Positions 1 through 5,075 of a stretch of DNA of 5,110 nt are shown piece by piece. The translations under genes and the position numbers were made by a program. The stretch comes from Actinomycetota bacterium. Lineage in GTDB: Bacteria; Actinomycetota; Acidimicrobiia; Acidimicrobiales; JAMCPL01. The stretch is taken from the NCBI GenBank assembly GCA_023379725.1, contig JAMCPC010000101.1:1-5110 (forward strand), in the 5' to 3' direction. The notes under the pieces are model-generated. The model was not told the DNA's origin. It searched no databases and saw nothing but the letters and a program-made list of their open reading frames with translations. The number at the start of each line of letters is the position of its first letter. Position 1 is the first letter of the stretch.

Positions 1-959
1 CCTGAGGGGATTGAATCGGATGAAAATGTGGCTCCACCATTAGATGATGAGAGTATGACACCCTGTCCATTTGCATTCCCACCCGCTGCAAAACAGATTG
101 AACTGCTTGGACAGGATATTCCCCACAGGAAGTTTACACCTGAGGGGATGGACTGTTGTGTCCAGGTCATTGCTCCATCGGTAGTCTTGTAAATAGCACC
201 TCCATAACTGTAGCTACCGTTCGAAGTGGAGACGTATTCCCCTGTGGCTATGCAGGTATCAGAGTTCAGACAATATACCTGCCCCAAGCCCACTGCATCG
301 GCGGGGAGCTGCCCGAGGGACCAGGTCGCCCCACTATCTGTGGAATAGGCAACCCATGCAGCCTGAGAGGGCGAAGAGGCACTCGTTGAACGCGCACCAA
401 CCGATACGCATAGAGAACCGCCAGGGCTACATGTTATCCCTCCTGTCATGATTGCACCAGTCAGCGGAAGAGCAACACTGGATGTTACAGAGGGACCCGG
501 TGGGTCACCTGCAGGATCGCCTGTAGAGATAATGCTGACTGTGACAATACCTTTTGTGGTGGAGCCGGTAGAGTCGGTGGCCTCTACAACTATTGCACCA
601 TTTGCAACAGAGGTCGGTATCCCTGATACTACCCCTGAAGATGACATGGAAAGTCCATCTGGCAATCTACCCTCTGTGATAGAGAAACTATATGGGCCGA
701 TACCACCAGTTAGCTCAATCTGTGCCTTGTAATACTTAGCTACTGTAGCTGTAGGCAACTTGGTGGTGGTTATCTTTAACGATTGGGATTGGGCTGCCTG
801 GGCTGTGGCGGTAAACCCAATCTCCGCCATGAGGGGAATGAGCATCAAAAGCGCCATGGACAATACCCCAAGGCGTAGATGGAGAGACTTGGAGGGCTTG
901 GCCATCCTGGAATGATCTATCACCCTGTTTGCTGTCTGTGTAGTTGACGGCTTCTTCAT
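1..959 (-). CDS. Secreted Ig-like/BNR-repeat protein, partial (runs off left edge)
   Basis: The frame is open from ATG at 959-957 to base 1, giving 319 complete codons without a stop; the C-terminus lies outside the window. A basic N-terminus is followed by a hydrophobic stretch at about residues 30-50 and an AQA-AQS site near residue 56, so this is a probable Sec signal peptide and an exported protein. Residues 61-145 resemble a putative Ig domain (He_PIG class), with a GPYSFSI...LPDGLSMS...GVVSGIPT pattern. After a Pro/Gly linker (148-156) come BNR/sialidase-type propeller blades: STDSGATWS (206-214), TTDGAMTWT (259-267) and SSSNGGATFS (304-313). Each blade has a close cysteine pair: C177/C184, C230/C236 and C283/C289. 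An SD-like GAGAGGG lies 8-10 nt before this ATG; the in-frame ATG at codon 19 has no well-placed SD. Such folds occur in surface-binding and photosystem-assembly-like proteins; the ligand or partner is unknown. Enzymatic sialidase activity is not implied. Confidence 0.85.
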   Translation of the reverse strand, partial: MKKPSTTQTANRVIDHSRMAKPSKSLHLRLGVLSMALLMLIPLMAEIGFTATAQAAQSQSLKITTTKLPTATVAKYYKAQIELTGGIGPYSFSITEGRLPDGLSMSSSGVVSGIPTSVANGAIVVEATDSTGSTTKGIVTVSIISTGDPAGDPPGPSVTSSVALPLTGAIMTGGITCSPGGSLCVSVGARSTSASSPSQAAWVAYSTDSGATWSLGQLPADAVGLGQVYCLNSDTCIATGEYVSTSNGSYSYGGAIYKTTDGAMTWTQQSIPSGVNFLWGISCPSSSICFAAGGNANGQGVILSSSNGGATFSSDSIPS

Positions 960-993
960 GAGAGATACCCTCTCTCTCGGTGTGTGTGTGTGG
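960..993 (-). promoter_or_regulatory. RBS hairpin with dinucleotide repeats ahead of the secreted-protein gene
   Basis: On the minus strand the leader reads (CA)n, then a GAGAGAGAGGG tract, then TATCTCTC directly before the ATG. The SD-like GA/G tract can pair with the TCTCTC that abuts the start codon: a 6-bp GAGAGA/TCTCTC stem with loop GGGTA, positions 960-976. The (GT)6 run lies at 980-991 on the plus strand. The hairpin would bury the ribosome-binding site, and the dinucleotide tracts could change length by slippage. The sequence is observed; a regulatory role is inferred. Confidence 0.45.
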
Positions 994-1108
994 ATTTCAG
1001 CCTCTGATGGGCTACCCTTCTGGATAATCCGCCAAGTACCAGACCTACCCTCTTGTAGATACAGTCTCCATCTGTAACAGCCATGGCCCCACTCCTTTAT
1101 AAGCTAAA

Positions 1109-1131
1109 TGGCAATCATTGCCAATTGTCAA
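1109..1131 (-). promoter_or_regulatory. Perfect palindrome next to a TTGACA box (possible operator)
   Basis: TGGCAAT-C-ATTGCCA at 1109-1123 is a perfect 7-bp inverted repeat around one base, extendable with one mismatch. On the minus strand a perfect -35 hexamer TTGACA (1131-1126) immediately precedes it, so the palindrome would occupy the spacer of a promoter toward the secreted-protein gene. No good -10 follows at 16-18 bp: TTTAGC is weak, and TATAAA is 24 bp away. The site could be an operator without this exact promoter. The palindrome is direct observation; its function is inferred. Confidence 0.4.
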
Positions 1132-1148
1132 ATAAATTACTGACCTTC

Positions 1149-1176
1149 ATTATACAGATCTCAGAGAGAGATGCAA
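1149..1176 (-). promoter_or_regulatory. Candidate promoter, proximal, for the secreted-protein gene
   Basis: The minus strand carries a perfect -10 hexamer TATAAT at 1154-1149, with a weak -35 TTGCAT at 1176-1171 and a 16-bp spacer. Transcription would start near 1142, leaving a leader of about 180 nt that includes the palindrome and the RBS hairpin. The call rests mainly on the -10. Confidence 0.35.
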
Positions 1177-1288
1177 GTGGAACGAGAAAGAGTTACTTTG
1201 TACCCATGGTTGCTTCAAGGCTGGATAATATGAGATGTGCTCCATTCGTTGGACAACCTGAGGTAATTGCTAAGGTAGTGAATCTTTC

Positions 1289-1316
1289 ATTATACGGTCA
1301 GGCAACTAAGTGTCCC
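1289..1316 (-). promoter_or_regulatory. Candidate promoter, distal, for the secreted-protein gene
   Basis: There is a second perfect minus-strand TATAAT at 1294-1289, with GGGACA (4 of 6 consensus bases) at 1316-1311 and a 16-bp spacer. The 10-bp sequence around this -10 (TTCATTATAC on the plus strand, 1286-1295) is identical to that at 1146-1155, exactly 140 bp away. It may be a tandem promoter of the same gene. Confidence 0.3.
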
Positions 1317-1351
1317 CCTGTTTCAAATGTAAAGTATATATATCTCATCAG

Positions 1352-1393
1352 GTGTCATGTTGTCAAGTGAACTGTAAGGACGTGTCGTGTTGT
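1352..1393 (+). repeat. Pair of 12-bp direct repeats, 30 bp apart
   Basis: GTGTCATGTTGT (1352-1363) and GTGTCGTGTTGT (1382-1393) match at 11 of 12 positions, and their starts are exactly 30 bp apart, close to three helical turns. A looser relative, GTGTTCATGTT, occurs at 1626-1636 just before the integrase. Possible protein-binding sites; nothing in the sequence identifies the protein. Confidence 0.4.
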
Positions 1394-1459
1394 ATAGGAT
1401 ATTCGCATTCTGTAGAGGTAAGTACATAACTCCACTTAGCGGATCAATCGCGCCACCAA

Positions 1460-1518
1460 GGTAGATTACCAGAGGTACCTATTAGCGCCCTGGTGCTACG
1501 AGAGCCATCCTACGGCTC
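1460..1518. repeat. Cluster of short inverted repeats
   Basis: Four small inverted repeats sit within 60 bp: GGTA-GAT-TACC (1460-1470), the palindrome AGGTACCT (1473-1480), TAGCGCC-CT-GGTGCTA with one mismatch (1483-1498), and GAGCC-ATCCTAC-GGCTC (1502-1518). No U-tract follows, so this is not an intrinsic terminator. It could be a structured leader or a DNA site of the mobile element, or coincidence. Confidence 0.35.
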
Positions 1519-1590
1519 ATAGAGAAGCGTTAGAGATGCAGTGAATGAAATTATATGCCGAAGCGGTAACGAACGACAGAGGGCAAATTA

Positions 1591-1640
1591 CAGGCATGCA
1601 ATAGATTGCCTGGAGATTCACATAGTGTTCATGTTAGACT
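1591..1640 (+). promoter_or_regulatory. Inverted repeat and candidate leaderless promoter of the integrase
   Basis: CAGGC(ATG)CAAT-AG-ATTGCCTG at 1591-1612 is an inverted repeat broken by a 3-nt insertion. It shares GGCAAT/ATTGC arms with the palindrome at 1109-1123. A weak -10 TAGACT (1635-1640), with TGGAGA (1611-1616) as -35 and an 18-bp spacer, would place the transcript start within a few bases of the integrase ATG at 1650. There is no Shine-Dalgarno sequence before that ATG, which fits leaderless translation. The inverted repeat would overlap the -35 element, as an operator might. Promoter match is weak. Confidence 0.3.
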
Positions 1641-1649
1641 AATTGTGGC

Positions 1650-2876
1650 ATGACAGAGGATACCGATGGCCTAAAACGAGGTAGGGGGCGTCCGCCAAAG
1701 ACCCAGACGTCACCACCCCCACCAAAACGACGCACCAGGCGACGCTTCGGTCATCTACGACGATTACCCTCTGGGATGTGGCAAGCAAAGTATCCAGGAC
1801 CTGATGGCAAGTTCCATACTGCTCCGCACACGTTCAAAGGCAAGGGGGTCGCCGAGCAGTGGTTGGTGGATAAGGAATCGGAAATAGGTAGGGGGGAGTG
1901 GCGGGCGCCTCAGCGTGGCAAAGAAACCGTGGGTGTCTGGGCAGACCGGTGGATGGCGAGCAAGGTAAACCTAAAACCAGGCACCAAAGCAGACTACGAA
2001 AAGAGACTACGGGTGTATGTCATACCGCGCTTTGGTGATACTTCCATAGCCAAGATCACACGAACTGACATACAGGCATGGGTGCAGGAATTAATCGGAC
2101 AAGGATACAGTGCAAGTACGGTACGCCATGCCATAGGCACGCTAAGCAGAATACTAAACGAGGCAGTGGCAACCGGAACACTTGTAGCCAATCCTTGTCA
2201 GCGTATATCGTTACCCCGTCTATCAAAAGGAGCAGTTAAACCTCTTACATTGGAACAAATAAAGGCGTTAGCGAATGCTATCGAACATCCAGTCATAAAA
2301 CCAGCCGGTAACGGAGCGCGACCAGTAGGGCGTTCCCACTTTCCAGAATATAGTTTACTTATTCGGTTTACAGTGTTTACGGGATTACGGGCGGGCGAAG
2401 TAGCCGGATTAAAAAGAAAGGCAGTTGATTTAGATAAAGGAGAAGTCCGTATAACAGAAACCTTATCCGAAGTGAGAGGTCACCTGTATACTGTACCGCC
2501 GAAAACATATCAGTCCAGATCGGTACCGCTGCCTAAGTTCTTAGTTAGGGAACTACGTGAGCATCTAGCTACACTAGACGACGATCCTGATGGATATGTA
2601 TTTCGTGCGCCTACAGGTACACCGCTTCGGTGGCAAAACTTTTATAATCATTATTTCAAGCCAGCGGTAAGGCAAGCTGGACTGCCGGAATCCACACGTT
2701 TTCACGACCTTAGGCATACTTTCGCGGCTATTCTTATAGATCAGGGGGCTCATCCGAGAGCTATGATGGAGCGTTTAGGACATTCTTCGATCAACGTAAC
2801 TCTTGGCACTTACGGACACCTACTCCCAGGACTCGACGAAGAGCTTACCCGAAAACTGGATGCAATATGGGAATAA
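1650..2876 (+). CDS. Tyrosine recombinase / site-specific integrase
   Basis: A 408-residue integrase of the phage/ICE type, which cuts and rejoins DNA between attachment sites through a covalent 3'-phosphotyrosine. Domain order: a basic, Pro-rich N-terminal tail with an AT-hook-like RGRGRPPK (10-17); an arm-binding-type domain (about 34-86, LRRLPSGMWQAKYPGPDGK); a SAM-like core-binding domain (about 93-185); and the catalytic domain (about 196-400). The full catalytic set is visible: R247 (TGLRAGE), K285 (PPKTYQSR), H352 and R355 (HDLRHT), H378 (LGHSS) and nucleophile Y388 (GTYGH). Length is normal, so it is probably active. An in-frame stop at 1635-1637 excludes a start much upstream of ATG 1650, which lacks an SD. 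The stop lies 84 bp from the 3' end of tRNA-Lys, indicating integration at that tRNA. An excisionase gene was not found in the window. Confidence 0.96.
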   Translation: MTEDTDGLKRGRGRPPKTQTSPPPPKRRTRRRFGHLRRLPSGMWQAKYPGPDGKFHTAPHTFKGKGVAEQWLVDKESEIGRGEWRAPQRGKETVGVWADRWMASKVNLKPGTKADYEKRLRVYVIPRFGDTSIAKITRTDIQAWVQELIGQGYSASTVRHAIGTLSRILNEAVATGTLVANPCQRISLPRLSKGAVKPLTLEQIKALANAIEHPVIKPAGNGARPVGRSHFPEYSLLIRFTVFTGLRAGEVAGLKRKAVDLDKGEVRITETLSEVRGHLYTVPPKTYQSRSVPLPKFLVRELREHLATLDDDPDGYVFRAPTGTPLRWQNFYNHYFKPAVRQAGLPESTRFHDLRHTFAAILIDQGAHPRAMMERLGHSSINVTLGTYGHLLPGLDEELTRKLDAIWE

Positions 2877-2882
2877 TCCGAC

Positions 2883-2935
2883 TTTGCACGTATTTTGCAC
2901 GATATTTGGATACTAGGTGTTCGTCCGTTGCAAAA
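2883..2935. repeat. TTTGCACG tandem repeats (candidate integrase arm sites / att region)
   Basis: TTTGCACG occurs at 2883-2890 and 2894-2901, a period of 11 bp or about one helical turn. A TGCAAAA at 2929-2935 is the inverted copy of TTTTGCA at 2893-2899. These lie in the 84-bp gap between the integrase stop and the tRNA 3' end, where tRNA-integrating elements usually carry part of their attachment site. Arm-type binding by the integrase's N-terminal domain is inferred; the repeats are direct observation. Confidence 0.5.
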
Positions 2936-2961
2936 ACCCTTGTGACCTGCACTTATGGGGT
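2932..2961 (-). terminator. Possible weak terminator after tRNA-Lys
   Basis: Reading the minus strand from the tRNA 3' end, ACCC pairs with GGGT and an inner GTG pairs with CAC across a small internal loop, followed by a run of five T (2936-2932). The stem is short and interrupted, so termination may be inefficient. Confidence 0.25.
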
Positions 2962-3033
2962 GGGCCGCCCGGGGCTCGAACCCGGCACCTTGAGATTAAA
3001 AGTCTCCTGCTCTACCAGATGAGCTAGCGGCCC
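2961..3033 (-). tRNA. tRNA-Lys (anticodon UUU)
   Basis: A 73-nt cloverleaf can be folded by eye. The 7-bp acceptor stem GGGCCGC/GCGGCCC is perfect, the D stem is GCTC/GAGC, and the T arm is CCGGG-TTCGAGC-CCCGG. The anticodon loop is CTTTTAA, with anticodon TTT at 3000-2998, decoding AAA/AAG lysine codons. The outermost anticodon-stem pair is a G-A mismatch and the other four pair. The discriminator is A (2961), followed by CCC, so the CCA end is not encoded and must be added by the nucleotidyltransferase. The 3' half probably serves as the integration target of the adjacent integrase, and the tRNA remains intact. Confidence 0.95.
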
Positions 3034-3133
3034 TTGGCGGATATGCCTGTTCTCTGATAGGAGAATAGCACAAATATTTACACACAATGCTACGACCAAG
3101 AAGCCGGGAAGGCGAAGTGGAAAGGACTGAGGA
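3034..3133 (-). other. Spacer between the binding-protein gene and tRNA-Lys
   Basis: These 100 bp follow the stop of the solute-binding protein gene and precede the tRNA on the same strand. They hold a small hairpin, TTCTC-TGATAG-GAGAA (3050-3065), without a T-run. Minus-strand promoter-like elements for the tRNA are poor: TTGGTC and TATTTG, 17 bp apart. The tRNA may have its own weak promoter or be read from upstream. Confidence 0.35.
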
Positions 3134-4819
3134 TTATTTGGAAATAGCCGAAGGTGGCGGTACCGATGGCGGTACCCAGAAATGAGTTGAGTCACCGCGA
3201 CCAAAACAGGCTGATTGAACATGATGCGGCAACGGAGATACGACATTTGCAGAGCCAGAACCGCCGCCAGAGCCGCTCTCATATGAGTAAAACGCCCCAC
3301 CATTACAGGCAATAAATGTCCCGGGTAATCCTGTAACGGGCCCCTTGGCCTGATTACTCCAGTAGACGATCTGGAAGTCGGAGGGCGTAGTATAGTGTCC
3401 GGGGCCAAACGACCAGCCACCCATACTTGCATCCTGCACCGAGGGGGGCAACGACCATACGCCACGCTGGAAGCTGGCAGGCGTAAGATCAGGGCCTGCC
3501 TGCTGGAGCCCATCAAACAAAAGGAGTATGTCTGGATAGATGGCCTGTGCCTGGATAGTGGCTGTCATACCCTGCAACGCATGACCGGTAGCCATCTTGT
3601 AAGCCAGAGCATATTCGGAGTCCTGTGGAGGTACGCTCTGTGTATAGATGGTGGCATCGTGTGCCCACTCCGCCTTTGCTGCCGCACTGGTCATAATACC
3701 CCTCGTAATTGAATTGCCGAAATTCAGTGTAAGCCATTCCGGATAGTAGTCCTGTGCAACCGCCGCAGTAGTAAGAGCACTCGGTGTGATAGGATCACAG
3801 GCACATATTACCGTAGTGACTCCTTTTGCCTTAAAGTCAGACATGATAGCAGGTGCCTGGCCCGCCAGAGAACCTATGTCAAAGGAGTAGTCAAAGGTAG
3901 CTGCAGCAGGGTGCCCAGCAGCCTTCAGCATGGCTATTGCCTGCTTTGCACAGGGAAGTATAGTGACTGCATCAGGATATATAACGCCAAATCGCCGTGT
4001 CCTGGAACGCAAACTACGAGATCCTGCGTAGATAGCCGGCATACCGGCCATGGTACTGTTGATTGCACCAATAGCTCCTGTGACGAACTTCGTGCAACTT
4101 GCCAGGGTGGAGTATTCGTAGGGTGCATTGGCTGCAAACCAGGAATGAGGCTGGTACTCCCCCCCTATGGCGATTACGTGATGGCGAGCAAGAGAGGTGT
4201 CATACGGAGGGGTGGAATAGAGTACTGATGTGTCGGCAAATGCATTCTGCGACGCTGCAGCCTGGGCATCCACCTCTGCATTGCTTTGATCCTGGCCCAG
4301 CAATTCTGATATGAAGCATCCCGTACCATTGAGGAACTTCACCACCACCTTACGGCCATATAGCTCAAAGGTGCGGTTGAGCAGAGAGACATACGCCTCG
4401 ATGGTGTGTCTGAATAAGGCGGGAGTACCCACTATCGGCCCAAACATAGACGAGACAACCGGACAGAGACCGCCAGACATCGCTATAGTAGCGGTTACAG
4501 TAATGGTCTTAGCGGTCACTCCCTGCGAGGTGGCTCCACCATTGTTGCCGTGCCAGGCTGGCATGCAGTAAGGAGCATACTGCGACCAGGGAACCTGCCT
4601 CTTCTCAGGAGAACAATTATACCCTCCAACGGTGACACCCGGCTGTCCCTCCCCTGGAGTGACATAAGGCACAAACTTCCCGCCGCCAGTACCACCGCTG
4701 CCAGGCAGCCCGACATTGGCCTGCTTGATAGAGGGCACGAACAGCATAGCTGGTACCAGCACTGCAAACACCAGCAACATCAGCTTGTGGCGCCACACTA
4801 TCGTACCAAGTCTATTCAC
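3134..4819 (-). CDS. Extracytoplasmic solute-binding protein, LivK-like (type I periplasmic-binding fold)
   Basis: Resembles substrate-binding proteins of branched-chain amino acid-type ABC transporters (Peripla_BP_6 class), which capture a solute outside the membrane for a permease; the ligand is not predictable. With the chosen GTG start (4819) it has 561 residues: basic n-region NRLGTIVWRHK, hydrophobic 13-28, then a Gly/Pro-rich linker (about 37-66). The binding fold begins near ITVTATIAMSG (106-116) and continues through FGVIYPDA (277-284). No lipobox is visible, so it may be released or held by an uncleaved N-terminal anchor. Ten cysteines in the exported part suggest disulfides. A GSGSGGGSGS linker (514-523) precedes a Pro-rich C-terminal tail. 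The frame is open to an earlier GTG at 4933 (599 residues), but that start has no SD and puts 50 residues before the hydrophobic segment. No permease or ATPase gene is in the window. Confidence 0.88.
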   Translation of the reverse strand: MNRLGTIVWRHKLMLLVFAVLVPAMLFVPSIKQANVGLPGSGGTGGGKFVPYVTPGEGQPGVTVGGYNCSPEKRQVPWSQYAPYCMPAWHGNNGGATSQGVTAKTITVTATIAMSGGLCPVVSSMFGPIVGTPALFRHTIEAYVSLLNRTFELYGRKVVVKFLNGTGCFISELLGQDQSNAEVDAQAAASQNAFADTSVLYSTPPYDTSLARHHVIAIGGEYQPHSWFAANAPYEYSTLASCTKFVTGAIGAINSTMAGMPAIYAGSRSLRSRTRRFGVIYPDAVTILPCAKQAIAMLKAAGHPAAATFDYSFDIGSLAGQAPAIMSDFKAKGVTTVICACDPITPSALTTAAVAQDYYPEWLTLNFGNSITRGIMTSAAAKAEWAHDATIYTQSVPPQDSEYALAYKMATGHALQGMTATIQAQAIYPDILLLFDGLQQAGPDLTPASFQRGVWSLPPSVQDASMGGWSFGPGHYTTPSDFQIVYWSNQAKGPVTGLPGTFIACNGGAFYSYESGSGGGSGSANVVSPLPHHVQSACFGRGDSTHFWVPPSVPPPSAISK

Positions 4820-4827
4820 AGGTAGAC

Positions 4828-4989
4828 CTACACATAAGACACTCTGCCTGCCTGCTCGTACATTGAATACTTGGTTTGAAGTGAGTAAACTAGCAGGAGA
4901 TAGATCGTGGTAACTCTGCCTATCTGCTCGCACATTAAATGCTTGTACATTATTTGCTTGTATATTGGATACCAGGTCTGACTAGACAT
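4828..4989 (-). CDS. Tyr-rich 53-residue leader ORF upstream of the binding-protein gene
   Basis: ATG at 4989-4987 has the best Shine-Dalgarno of this region (AGGGAG, 5 nt before the ATG) and lies about 50 nt downstream of a near-consensus promoter. The frame stops at TAG 4830-4828, only 8 nt before the GTG 4819 proposed for the solute-binding protein and in a different frame from it. The product has eight tyrosines (residues 7, 10, 15, 30, 35, 41, 44, 52), no clear domain, and an internal echo, MCEQIGRV and MYEQAGRV. It could be a leader peptide that couples or attenuates translation of the downstream gene, or a remnant. The RBS and spacing support translation; the function is unknown. Confidence 0.45.
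   Translation of the reverse strand: MSSQTWYPIYKQIMYKHLMCEQIGRVTTIYLLLVYSLQTKYSMYEQAGRVSYV
4841..4968 (-). repeat. TGCTYGYAYATT repeats: three in tandem at 15 bp plus a distant copy
   Basis: Plus-strand copies start at 4925, 4940 and 4955 (TGCTCGCACATTAA, TGCTTGTACATTAT, TGCTTGTATATTGG), a period of exactly 15 bp. A fourth, TGCTCGTACATTGA, is at 4853. The copies at 4853 and 4925 sit in a longer imperfect duplication: 4841-4868 and 4913-4940 match at 24 of 28 positions, 72 bp apart. The repeats lie inside the leader ORF and the upstream extension of the binding-protein frame, where they encode echoes such as NVRADRQS and NVRAGRQS. They could be protein-binding sites or remnants of local duplication. 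Confidence 0.6.
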
Positions 4990-4990
4990 C

Positions 4991-5020
4991 AACTCTCCCT
5001 AAAAAGACTCTCCCTAAAAA
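4991..5020 (-). repeat. Duplicated 15-bp Shine-Dalgarno segment
   Basis: AACTCTCCCTAAAAA (4991-5005) and GACTCTCCCTAAAAA (5006-5020) are adjacent copies differing at one base. On the minus strand each carries TTTTTAGGGAGAGT, which includes an SD-like AGGGAG. Only the copy nearer the gene is correctly spaced to an ATG (4989). The upstream copy could act as a standby ribosome site or be a simple duplication. Confidence 0.6.
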
Positions 5021-5047
5021 TACTACCATTGAACGGATAAAGGCATG

Positions 5048-5075
5048 ACTATAAGCTATTATAATTTTATGTCAA
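5048..5075 (-). promoter_or_regulatory. Strong sigma-70-type promoter for the leader ORF and binding-protein gene
   Basis: On the minus strand a perfect -35 TTGACA (5075-5070), a 16-bp AT-rich spacer and -10 TATAGT (5053-5048, 5 of 6 consensus bases) are present. Transcription would begin near 5041, with about 50 nt to the leader ATG and about 220 nt to the proposed GTG of the solute-binding protein. This is the best promoter match in the window. Confidence 0.6.

Larger units (their letters stand above)
960..1649. other. 690-bp intergenic region between divergent genes
   Basis: No convincing gene is seen on either strand. The stretch separates the minus-strand secreted-protein gene from the plus-strand integrase and holds the upstream signals of both. 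These are minus-strand -10-like hexamers at 1149-1154 and 1289-1294, a palindrome at 1109-1123, direct repeats at 1352-1363 and 1382-1393, and short inverted repeats between 1460 and 1518 and at 1591-1612. A 95-codon plus-strand frame from 1083 lacks an RBS and any recognisable domain, so it is not called. Confidence 0.7.

Noticed and set aside
156..732. Two plus-strand frames (156-389 and 448-732)
   Set aside because: They lie antisense to the well-supported minus-strand secreted-protein gene and have no RBS or recognisable domain.
1083..1370. A 95-codon plus-strand frame in the intergenic region
   Set aside because: There is no Shine-Dalgarno and no domain. The region it covers is rich in minus-strand promoter-like signals.
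1..2960. A second tRNA-Lys 3' fragment marking the other end of the element
   Set aside because: By eye no copy of the T-arm and acceptor sequence occurs left of the tRNA, so the other attachment site must be outside the window or lost.
2953..3516. A 187-codon minus-strand frame
   Set aside because: It reads through the tRNA-Lys gene, producing the familiar spurious tRNA translation, and its upstream half overlaps the binding-protein gene in another frame.
3395..4913. Several plus- and minus-strand frames of 65-105 codons
   Set aside because: All are shadows of the long binding-protein gene, without independent RBS or domain evidence.
4820..4933. Extension of the binding protein to the GTG at 4933
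   Set aside because: That GTG has no SD and gives an unusually long segment before the signal sequence. The GTG at 4819 yields a normal signal peptide just after the leader ORF stop. The longer form is not excluded.
4841..5020. CRISPR array
   Set aside because: Repeats are only 12-15 bp, directly adjacent or irregularly spaced, with no spacers of constant length.
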